DNA of 64,000 nt. It comes from JAXHUH01 sp034211175 (GTDB lineage Bacteria > Actinomycetota > Acidimicrobiia > Acidimicrobiales > CAIXPF01). Shown here piece by piece: positions 15,618-22,824 of the stretch (the first letter of the stretch is position 1; each line of letters begins with the position of its first letter). The translations under genes and the position numbers were made by a program. The notes under the pieces were generated by a model. That model had not been told where the DNA came from, searched no databases, and saw nothing but the letters and a program-made list of their open reading frames with translations. Location of the stretch: assembly GCA_034211175.1 (NCBI GenBank), contig JAXHUH010000352.1, positions 62,001 through 126,000 on the forward strand, read 5' to 3'.

Positions 15618-16799
15618 ATGGTGGAGCCGCATCCCTTCGACCAGATCACGGCCGACGACCTGCGGGCTGCGGGCGGGATGAAGTGGACACGGTTCGGCCC
15701 CGACCACCTCGGTGCGTTCGTCGCCGAGATGGACTTCGGCGCGGCGCCCCCGATCACCGAGGCGCTCCACGGCGCGGTCGATCGGGCCAGCTTCGGCTAC
15801 ACGGCGCCGGCGTGGCGTGAGGCGATGGTCGAGGCGTGCGCGGCCTGGCAGCGTGACGCCTATGGGTGGGAGGTCCCGACCGAGCGGATCCACGCGCTCC
15901 CCGACGTGCTCACCGGTCTCTCGGTCGCGATCGAGCTGTACTGCAAGCCCGACGCCCCGGTGATCCTGCCGACCGCGGCGTACATGCCGTTCCTGTCGAT
16001 CCCGGGCATCCTCGGCCGCGAGACGATCGAGGTCCCTATGGTTCGCGACGGCGACCGCTGGGTCTACGACCTCGACGGGCTCGACGCCGCCTACCGGGCC
16101 GGCGGTGACCTGTTGATCCTGTGCAACCCCCACAACCCGCTGGGCCGGGTGATGACCCGCGAGGAGATGGTGGCGATCGCCGAGGTCGTCGACCGTCACG
16201 GCGGTCGGGTGTTCTCCGACGAGATCCACTCGCCGCTCACCTACCCGGGCCACGACCACGTGCCGTACGCGTCGATCTCCGAGACCACCGCGGCGCACAC
16301 GGTGACCGCGACGTCGGCGTCGAAGGCGTGGAACCTGCCGGGCCTGAAGTGCGCGCAGCTGCTGTTCAGCAACGACGCCGACGCGGAGCGCTGGGAGGAC
16401 GGCGGCTGGTGGCTGGGCCACGGCGCCAGCTCGCTCGGCATCATCGCCAACGCCGCCGCGTACGCCGAGGGCAAGGCGTGGCTCGACGACGTGCTCGGCT
16501 ACCTGGACGGCAACCGGAAGCTCCTCGGCGAGCTGCTGGCCGATCACCTCCCCGAGGTCGGCTACACCCCGCCGGAGGGGACCTACCTGTCGTGGCTCGA
16601 CTGCCGGGCGCTGGACCTGGGCATGCCCGCGGGCGAGTTCTTCGACACCCACGCCAAGGTCGCCCTGGTCGACGGCCTCCGCTGCGGCCCCGCCGGCGAG
16701 GGCTTCGCCCGCCTCAACTTCGCCACCCCCCGCCCCATCCTCCGCGAGATCGTCGACCGCATGGCCAAAGCCGTCCACACCGCCCGCGCCGCCGCGTAG
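15618..16799 (+). CDS. PLP-dependent C-S lyase/aminotransferase (MalY/PatB family)
   Basis: A 393-residue fold-type I PLP enzyme. The PLP lysine lies in SASKAWNLPGLK near residue 238, the phosphate/ring contacts in LLILCNPHNPLGRV near residue 170 and SDEIHSPL near residue 206; the C-terminal substrate-binding Arg region is GEGFARLNFATPR. This is the MalY/PatB pattern: cystathionine or cysteine-S-conjugate beta-lyase activity releasing a thiol, pyruvate and ammonia. GGAGGA lies ahead of ATG 15618. It is divergent from the amidohydrolase gene, with 272 bases between them. Confidence 0.9.
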   Translation: MVEPHPFDQITADDLRAAGGMKWTRFGPDHLGAFVAEMDFGAAPPITEALHGAVDRASFGYTAPAWREAMVEACAAWQRDAYGWEVPTERIHALPDVLTGLSVAIELYCKPDAPVILPTAAYMPFLSIPGILGRETIEVPMVRDGDRWVYDLDGLDAAYRAGGDLLILCNPHNPLGRVMTREEMVAIAEVVDRHGGRVFSDEIHSPLTYPGHDHVPYASISETTAAHTVTATSASKAWNLPGLKCAQLLFSNDADAERWEDGGWWLGHGASSLGIIANAAAYAEGKAWLDDVLGYLDGNRKLLGELLADHLPEVGYTPPEGTYLSWLDCRALDLGMPAGEFFDTHAKVALVDGLRCGPAGEGFARLNFATPRPILREIVDRMAKAVHTARAAA

Positions 16800-16927
16800 C
16801 CCCAGCCCGCGTCCGGGTGCCGTGCGCTCCGGCGCAGGGGCCTCTCCTCACCACGCGCAACAGAACTGTCGGAAGCGATCGATTAACCCGGTGAAGTGAC
16901 CAGAGCCGAGCGACTACACATTGGAGC

Positions 16928-17374
16928 ATGTTGTTCTGGATCGTGTTCGCAGCCGCGCTCGGGCTCTACGCTGGCTGGAAGGCTCATTCCCAGCTGGGCG
17001 ATGACACGGAGAAGAGCATTCGACGGCGTCGCGTCCAATCCGACGACTACTCGAACCTGAAGAAGTGGTCCGAGCGGGCGCACGAGCGCATGTCCGAGCT
17101 GGAAGCTGAGATCGAAAAGACGGCGAAGCGCCAACGAGAAGCCGAGGACCGAACCAGGGAAGTGCGAACCGAGTCTCAGAGCCGAGCGGCCCGCATCAGC
17201 GTTCTGGAGTCTCAAGTGAAAGATCTGGAGCAGAAGCGAGACGCTGATCTCGCCGCCGGCGAGAGAGCGATCCGAACGGCACTCGAACGCCAGAAGACCG
17301 AGATCGACGTCTGGCTACGAGCGATCGACGACGAGGCCGAACGCCAGACTCGCCGATATCGGACGACGAACTGA
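16928..17374 (+). CDS. Small membrane-anchored coiled-coil protein, unknown
   Basis: A 148-residue protein: one N-terminal membrane helix (LFWIVFAAALGLYAG, residues 2-16), a short polar linker, then a long charged helix from about residue 45 to 115 with heptad-like spacing (SELEAEIEKTAKRQREAE, ISVLESQVKDLEQK). It would be anchored in the inner membrane with the coiled coil in the cytoplasm. Codon use is visibly less GC-rich than the neighbours (for example GAA, AAG and ATC mixtures), hinting at different origin or relaxed selection. No family recognised; architecture alone resembles small scaffolding or division-associated proteins but gives no function. Confidence 0.6.
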   Translation: MLFWIVFAAALGLYAGWKAHSQLGDDTEKSIRRRRVQSDDYSNLKKWSERAHERMSELEAEIEKTAKRQREAEDRTREVRTESQSRAARISVLESQVKDLEQKRDADLAAGERAIRTALERQKTEIDVWLRAIDDEAERQTRRYRTTN

Positions 17375-17432
17375 GGGTTCTTCGCAGCCGTCTCGGCGAA
17401 CGGCCCGCCCGGATCCGTCCCGACAACGTTGG

Positions 17433-19370
17433 TCAGAGGGCGGCGGCGACCTTGCCGATGCGGGAGCCGGCGAGGAGGTCCTTGACCTGGCGGTCGCTGA
17501 GGGTGTGGCGCACGGCGATCGTCGTGTCCTTGGTCGTGTTGCGCACGACCAGGTCCTCACCCTTCTCCAGGGCGGTTCGGACGTCCTCGACCACCAGCTC
17601 ATCGCCCTGGTCGACCGCCTCGTAGTCGGCGGGATCGACGAAGGTCAGCGGGAGGACGCCGAAGTTGGCCAGGTTCTGCCAGTGGATGCGGGCGAAGCCC
17701 TTCGAGATCACCGCCCGCAACCCGAGGTAGCGCGGCGCGAGCGCGGCGTGCTCGCGGCTGGAGCCCTGGCCGTAGTTGTCGCCGCCGATGACGAGGTGGC
17801 CGCCGGCGTCGCGCACGTCCATCGCCCGGTCGTGGTAGGTCTCGTCGACCTGGTCGAACGTGAACTCACTGATCTTCGGCAGGTTCGAGCGGAACGGCAG
17901 CACCCGGGCGCCGGCGGGGAGGATCTCGTCGGTCGAGATGTCGTCGCCCACCTTCAGCAGCACCGGGCCCGACAGCTCGTCGGGCATCGGGTCGAGCTCG
18001 GGCAGCGACACGATGTTCGGGCCCTTGTGGATCTCGACCGAGGTCGTGTCCTCGGGCGGCCGGACCAGCATCTCGGTGTTCACGTACCGCTTCTGCGGCG
18101 GCACGTACGTCGGGTAGTCCATGTCCAGCGTGCGGGGATCGGTGATCACGCCGGTCAGCGCCGAGGCCACCGCGGTCTCGGGGCTGCACAGGTAGACCTT
18201 GTCCTCCCTCGTGCCCGAGCGGCCAGGGAAGTTGCGGGGCATCGTGCGGAGGCTGATCGTCTCGGTCGCCGGGGCCTGGCCCATCCCGATGCAACCCATG
18301 CAGCCCGACTGGTGGAGACGGCCGCCGGCGGCGATCAGGTCGAACAGGTGGCCCTCGGCGGCCAGGGTCTCGAGGCACTGCCGTGACGTCGGGTTGACGT
18401 CGAAGCTCACGTGCTCGGCGGTCTGGCGGCCCTTGGCGATCAGGGCGCAGATGGCGAAGTCCCGCACACCCGGGTTGGCCGACGAACCGAGCACGACCTG
18501 GCCGATCTCGGCGCCCGCCACCTCCGAGACCGGCACGACGTTGCCCGGGCTCGACGGCTTGGCGATCAGCGGCTCGAGGGTCGAGAGGTCGATCTCCTCG
18601 GTGACGTCGTAGGTCGCGTCGTCATCCGCGACCAGCTCGCGCCACACGTCGCCCCGCTCCTCGGACTCGAGGAACCGGCGGACCTCACCGTCGGAGGGGA
18701 ACACCGTCGTGGTGGCGCCGAGCTCGGCGCCCATGTTGGCGATGACGTGGCGGTCCATGGCCGACAGCGAGTCGAGGCCGGGACCGTGGTACTCGATGAT
18801 CCGGCCGACACCGCCGTCGACGTCGTGACGTCGCAGCATCTCGAGGATCACGTCCTTGGCGCTGACCCACGGCGGCAGCTCACCGGTCAGGCGGACCCCC
18901 CAGACCTCGGGCATCTGGATCCACAGCGGCTCGCCGGCCATGGCCAGCGCCACCTCGAGGCCGCCGACGCCGATGGCGAGCATGCCGATCGACCCGGCCG
19001 CGGGGGTGTGGCTGTCGGAACCGAGCATGGTGGCGCCGGGCCGGCCGAAGCGCTGCATGTGCACCGGGTGACTGACCCCGTTGCCGGGCTTGGAGTACCA
19101 CAGCCCGAACCGGGCGGCGGCGGTGCGGAGGAACTCGTGGTCGTCCGCGTTCTTGTAGTCGGTCTGGAGGAGGTTGTGGTCGACGTACTGGACCGACACC
19201 TCGGTGCGGACGCGGTCCAGGCCCATCGCCTCGAGCTCGAGCATCACGAGCGTGCCGGTGGCGTCCTGGGCCAACGTCTGGTCGACCCGCAGGCCGATCT
19301 CCGATCCGGGGCGCATCTCCCCGTCCACGAGGTGCTCGGCGATCAGCTTCTGCGCGACGTTCCGACCCAT
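17433..19370 (-). CDS. acn: Aconitate hydratase, short (about 640-residue) bacterial type
   Basis: A 645-residue aconitase that should interconvert citrate and isocitrate in the TCA cycle. The N-terminal part contains GSDSHTPAAGSIGMLAIGVGG (split near residue 118), the cluster region GCMGCIGMG with Cys357 and Cys360, and the C-terminal swivel domain has SRE in NYGQGSSREHAAL, a substrate-contacting motif. The usual third cluster ligand, Cys in GSCTNS, appears as Ser297 in LGSSANPG; whether that is normal for this short subfamily I could not check. The length fits the Aquifex-type aconitases, shorter than AcnA. Its 233-bp leader carries two large palindromes. Confidence 0.87.
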   Translation of the reverse strand: MGRNVAQKLIAEHLVDGEMRPGSEIGLRVDQTLAQDATGTLVMLELEAMGLDRVRTEVSVQYVDHNLLQTDYKNADDHEFLRTAAARFGLWYSKPGNGVSHPVHMQRFGRPGATMLGSDSHTPAAGSIGMLAIGVGGLEVALAMAGEPLWIQMPEVWGVRLTGELPPWVSAKDVILEMLRRHDVDGGVGRIIEYHGPGLDSLSAMDRHVIANMGAELGATTTVFPSDGEVRRFLESEERGDVWRELVADDDATYDVTEEIDLSTLEPLIAKPSSPGNVVPVSEVAGAEIGQVVLGSSANPGVRDFAICALIAKGRQTAEHVSFDVNPTSRQCLETLAAEGHLFDLIAAGGRLHQSGCMGCIGMGQAPATETISLRTMPRNFPGRSGTREDKVYLCSPETAVASALTGVITDPRTLDMDYPTYVPPQKRYVNTEMLVRPPEDTTSVEIHKGPNIVSLPELDPMPDELSGPVLLKVGDDISTDEILPAGARVLPFRSNLPKISEFTFDQVDETYHDRAMDVRDAGGHLVIGGDNYGQGSSREHAALAPRYLGLRAVISKGFARIHWQNLANFGVLPLTFVDPADYEAVDQGDELVVEDVRTALEKGEDLVVRNTTKDTTIAVRHTLSDRQVKDLLAGSRIGKVAAAL

Positions 19371-19422
19371 GCCGACGCGCGTTCCCGGCCGCTCCGCCCC
19401 CGAAACCGCCCCCCACCCCGTT

Positions 19423-19579
19423 CTGGACTACATGCCTGGGCGCGAAACCCCAGGTCACCACCTGGGTCATGTAGTCCAGTTCGTCTTGCGGCGATCACCC
19501 CCGTTCGTGGCGACCGTTCTGGTCTACACGCCGGGCGCGAAAGCGCAGGTCACAAGAGGGGCCATGTAGGCCAGAACGG
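19423..19579 (-). promoter_or_regulatory. Twin long palindromes in the aconitase leader
   Basis: Palindrome 1 has perfect 12-bp arms CTGGACTACATG (19423-19434) and CATGTAGTCCAG (19468-19479). Palindrome 2 has 16-bp arms with two mismatches starting CCGTTCTGGTCTACAC (19514-19529) and ending in CCAGAACGG (19571-19579). The two are diverged copies of each other 96 bases apart: both start GTTCTGG-CTACA and contain GGGCGCGAAA-C-CAGGTCAC inside. Inside copy 1, CCTGGG can also pair with CCCAGG, giving a branched fold. They sit between the CMD gene stop and the aconitase start on the same strand. A structured leader RNA or a palindromic mobile repeat are both possible. Confidence 0.7.
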
Positions 19580-19603
19580 GGCGGGGCGGGTGATCGAGCG
19601 GGG

Positions 19604-19981
19604 TCAGGAGTCGGCGAACTCCTGGTAGGCGGCCCAGGCGCGGGGGCCGTAGACGGTGGCGGTGCCGCCGTCCATCAACAGGGCCACGCTCAGGGCATCG
19701 GCCACCTCCTCGGGGGTCGCGCCCCGGCGGGCCGCGGCCTTGGCGTGGTAGGCGATGCAGCCGTCGCACTGCTTCACGACGGCGATGGCCAGCGCCATCA
19801 GCTCCTTCACCGTCGCCGACAGCGCACCGTCGGCCACCGCGGCCTTGTGGAGCTGGCCGAACCCCTCCCACGCCTCGGGGGCCGCGGCCCGCAGCTCGCG
19901 GGTCGGCCCGGCGAGCTCACGGATGAGGTCCTTGTTGGCCGTGGCCGCTGCGTCGGCGGTGGCCGGTCCGTTCGTCGTCAT
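19604..19981 (-). CDS. Carboxymuconolactone decarboxylase/AhpD-family protein
   Basis: A 125-residue all-helical protein of the CMD/AhpD family. The redox motif is CDGCIAYH (Cys-x-x-Cys with His three residues after the second Cys) near residue 78, followed by the conserved AKAAARRGATPEEVADAL. Such proteins act as peroxidase-like alkylhydroperoxidases or decarboxylases; the CxxC-His form favours redox activity. ATG 19981 begins just before the conserved domain; the longer open frame upstream is low-complexity. The stop lies 24 bases from the aconitase palindromes on the same strand, so the two genes could share a message. Confidence 0.87.
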   Translation of the reverse strand: MTTNGPATADAAATANKDLIRELAGPTRELRAAAPEAWEGFGQLHKAAVADGALSATVKELMALAIAVVKQCDGCIAYHAKAAARRGATPEEVADALSVALLMDGGTATVYGPRAWAAYQEFADS

Positions 19982-20098
19982 GGGTCCGAGCGTCCGCCCG
20001 GACCGCCCGGTCCGGCCAGGGCCAGAAGTCCGGACATCCGATCCCAACGGTCTCTCACGCACGCGCCGCAACGAGCGGCGACGTGCGATGCTGAGATC

Positions 20099-20575
20099 GT
20101 GGGTGCGATCGAACGAGTGGGATCCTCACCGGTCAGGGTCGTCGCCGCGCTCCCGCTGAAGGACGAGACCCGGGCCCACCTCGCCGACCGGCTCGGGCCG
20201 GGCCACGAGGTGGTCGACATCCGCGACGCCGGCACCGAGGCCGACATCGTGCTCACGCCGTCCGCCAGCCCCCGCACGATCGCCAAGCTGAAGGCGACCT
20301 TCGGCGACGCCCACGTGATCGTCGTCGAGCTCGAGGACTGGCAGCACGGGATTGACCTCGGCGGCCCGGTCACCCGGGCGCTCGAGGCCGGGGCCGACGC
20401 GTACTACGTCGCCGAGTCGCTCGACTCGCTGGCCAAGGTCCTCGGCGCCCTCACCAGCGCCGACTCGGACGGTGAGGGCGAGATCCTCGCCGGCGCCACG
20501 CGGTCGCTCCCCGCACAGACGGTGGACGACCTCATCCTCGCCCACCTCGACGAGGCCATCGCCCGAAGACGCTGA
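20099..20575 (+). CDS. Conserved-looking hypothetical cytoplasmic protein
   Basis: A 158-residue protein with alternating strands and helices: a strand RVVAALPL, a helix, DIVLTPSASPRTIAKLKATFG, a strand HVIVVELEDW, then GGPVTRALEAGADAYYVAESLDSLAKVL. The order resembles a response-regulator receiver fold, and the last part looks like the alpha4-beta5-alpha5 surface (GADAYYVAE), but no phosphoacceptor Asp in the usual sequence context is obvious. GTG 20099 is the assumed start; GTG 20117 is another option. Divergent from the CMD gene by 117 bases. A degenerate receiver is a guess; no firm family assigned. Confidence 0.6.
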   Translation: MGAIERVGSSPVRVVAALPLKDETRAHLADRLGPGHEVVDIRDAGTEADIVLTPSASPRTIAKLKATFGDAHVIVVELEDWQHGIDLGGPVTRALEAGADAYYVAESLDSLAKVLGALTSADSDGEGEILAGATRSLPAQTVDDLILAHLDEAIARRR

Positions 20576-20694
20576 GCTCTCACACTCGACAGCTAAGACG
20601 GAAGGGACCGGAACGCTCGATTGCTGTGGACCGGCCTGCCGTTGCCAGCCCAAGCGCGTCGGAGACATGCGCTAACGTCCCCATTCTGAATTGG

Positions 20695-22701
20695 TCAGTC
20701 TATGGCACCATCGGTATGGACCATCTGCTCCAAGGAGTCGATTGCAGATTCGAGCGTTTTGCCGTCAGCCGTGCCAGCGCCGATTCCCGCTGACTCGAGA
20801 GCGTCCAACATCGCAGCTGGCCCCACTCCGGCTGCCCTCGCCTCGAGAATGGCCTTCCGAAGTCGGGGCGACTGGACGTGTGGGAAGAAGCCCCAGTCTG
20901 CGACCGTGCGCTCAAACTCCCAGCCGGAGATCCCGAAAGCGCCGTGATAGGCACACGCAAGCCAGGGATTCGGGCCGCGGTACAGATAGGGGAGTCGTCC
21001 TGCTCGCAAGATGCTCAACGCCTGCCTCCTTTCGGCTGGATCGCCCTCGTTGCTCGCCGATTCCCACAAAGTGCAAAACTCTCGGGACATGACTCGATCG
21101 GCATTCGCATCCGCACCGCCGCTCACTTCCGTGAGCCTGGAAGCGAACTGAAGGCACGTAGCAACGAGGGAGTCCCGATTGAAGGCGCCTCGCTGTCGCG
21201 GACCGAACACTGCGTGCAGGATTCCGAGCGCTGCCAGTATGGCGACGACAACGGTAGCGATACGAAGTGCAGAGATCAGGAGCGCCGGTGCCGTTTCATA
21301 GTGGAAGTCAACGAGCGCCTCGAACGCCAGCACCACAGCCAAGAACGCCAGCAGGAGACTCATTCTCGAGCCCTGCCGCTCGAGCCGTGCGAGTTCATCC
21401 GCACGACGATCGTCGACTATGCGGCCAGCCGCGGCGTGAAGATCACTGAGCGTCCGCTGCACGGTCTCCCATTCATTGCGAGCCTTAAAGACCTCCTCGC
21501 GCATGCTGGCAACAAGCCCCTCGCGGGCCAAACCCTCAGTGAACGGCTGAGCGCCCGCCACCCGCTTCTCATCAAGAGAGGACCTAAGATACAACAGTGC
21601 CGTGCGCTCAAAGTTCAAGAGCCTGTCGGAAGCCGAGCGGGCTTCCGACGAGAACGATGCGGCAGCCTGCTGAAGACGCATCAACACCCGCTGGAGTCCA
21701 CGCAGGTGGGATTCCGTCTTCACGCCATCGTTCGCTACGATCCAGTCCAGCAGCTCCCTTACAGTCCCAGAAGCCTGCTGGTGCTCGTAGAGGTGGTCCT
21801 GCTGCATCAGGACGTCAGTACCGAGATCCCACATCTGCGTCGCAACGTAGACCTCGATGGCGACTAGCGAGCGAATCATGGAATCCGCTCGAGGTATCGA
21901 GCGTGTAGATGATGCCACGAAGAGCATGTAGTACGGCCCAACAACATCAGGCGACTCGACAGATCTTCGGAGCAGTAGCGTCTCGCCGTCAATGAAGGAC
22001 GCATCAACACTCGACGACTCCGGTCCGGAGCGATCAAGATTGATCTTGGCAGCGGCCCTCACACAATCACTGTTCGGCTCAGCTGCGCTGTCGATCTCGT
22101 AGACGTAGATATAGGGTGAACTCACTACTCGGTCGAACACCGAACGAGTGAACTCATCACGAAGCACATCACAGTCGAAGAGAAACGCATGCACTCGCGT
22201 GTCTAAATGCACGAGCAACTCGCTCTCGAGATCCGCGGCAGCGGAGGCGACGGAAGCGAGGCGTGCCCCATAATTGTCGCCTGCAATGCCCAGAGCGCCG
22301 GACCGCGAGAATTCAACAGTCAGCACCAACAACCAGTCGCCGAACCCGCTTGGCGTCCGCTCGACACGCCACCGAATACGGACGTCGAGTGCGGACGGGA
22401 CGGGTTCGAATCCGCCTGCGGCTGCGAATCTCGACATGTCAGTTATCACTTCCGGTGAAGCCCCAGCATCACCAAGCAGGCGCTCCAATTGCTCGCTTGA
22501 GTCAAGGGGTGCGGACAGGTCCTCCCAGGCGCCTTCATCGATGGCGATCCAGCACCGGCCGCTGAGGGTCCGGTCAGTCAGTCTGCAGACGAGCCCGATC
22601 GTTTCAGCGGCATACTCCGAGTCGATGCGAATCGCCTGAGCGATGCGTGCCGAGCGCGTCATGAGCTCCACCGCCTCGCCACCGTCAAACGTGGTCGTCA
22701 C
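20695..22701 (-). CDS. Large orphan membrane protein of unknown function, low GC
   Basis: A 668-residue protein unlike its neighbours. Residues 1-290 look like mixed alpha/beta soluble domains; about 330-440 is predominantly helical and charged, with coiled-coil character (RGLQRVLMRLQQAAASFSSE; DRRADELARLERQ). Two membrane helices follow (about 447-465 and 471-499) with a very short loop between them, and a C-terminal cytoplasmic domain of about 165 residues. The layout recalls CorA-like proteins, but there is no GMN motif and a long domain follows the helices. GC content and codon use are clearly lower than nearby genes, suggesting acquisition by transfer. GTG 22701 is preceded by GGGAGGG. 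No enzymatic motif or family recognised. Confidence 0.72.
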   Translation of the reverse strand: MTTTFDGGEAVELMTRSARIAQAIRIDSEYAAETIGLVCRLTDRTLSGRCWIAIDEGAWEDLSAPLDSSEQLERLLGDAGASPEVITDMSRFAAAGGFEPVPSALDVRIRWRVERTPSGFGDWLLVLTVEFSRSGALGIAGDNYGARLASVASAAADLESELLVHLDTRVHAFLFDCDVLRDEFTRSVFDRVVSSPYIYVYEIDSAAEPNSDCVRAAAKINLDRSGPESSSVDASFIDGETLLLRRSVESPDVVGPYYMLFVASSTRSIPRADSMIRSLVAIEVYVATQMWDLGTDVLMQQDHLYEHQQASGTVRELLDWIVANDGVKTESHLRGLQRVLMRLQQAAASFSSEARSASDRLLNFERTALLYLRSSLDEKRVAGAQPFTEGLAREGLVASMREEVFKARNEWETVQRTLSDLHAAAGRIVDDRRADELARLERQGSRMSLLLAFLAVVLAFEALVDFHYETAPALLISALRIATVVVAILAALGILHAVFGPRQRGAFNRDSLVATCLQFASRLTEVSGGADANADRVMSREFCTLWESASNEGDPAERRQALSILRAGRLPYLYRGPNPWLACAYHGAFGISGWEFERTVADWGFFPHVQSPRLRKAILEARAAGVGPAAMLDALESAGIGAGTADGKTLESAIDSLEQMVHTDGAID

Positions 22702-22824
22702 CAAACCCTCCCGTCATAGCGCCAGCAAGGTAATGACAGATTCTATGGGCGCCTTGATACACGATCCTCGGAGATGCTCTACCAGGACTTAGTGGTCGGC
22801 GTTGACATGCGCTCCGGCCGCGGT

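Noticed and set aside
22402..22414. GGTTCGAATCC-like tRNA T-loop sequence
   Set aside because: It lies inside the coding region of the 668-residue protein, and the 70 bases before it show no acceptor, D or anticodon stems.
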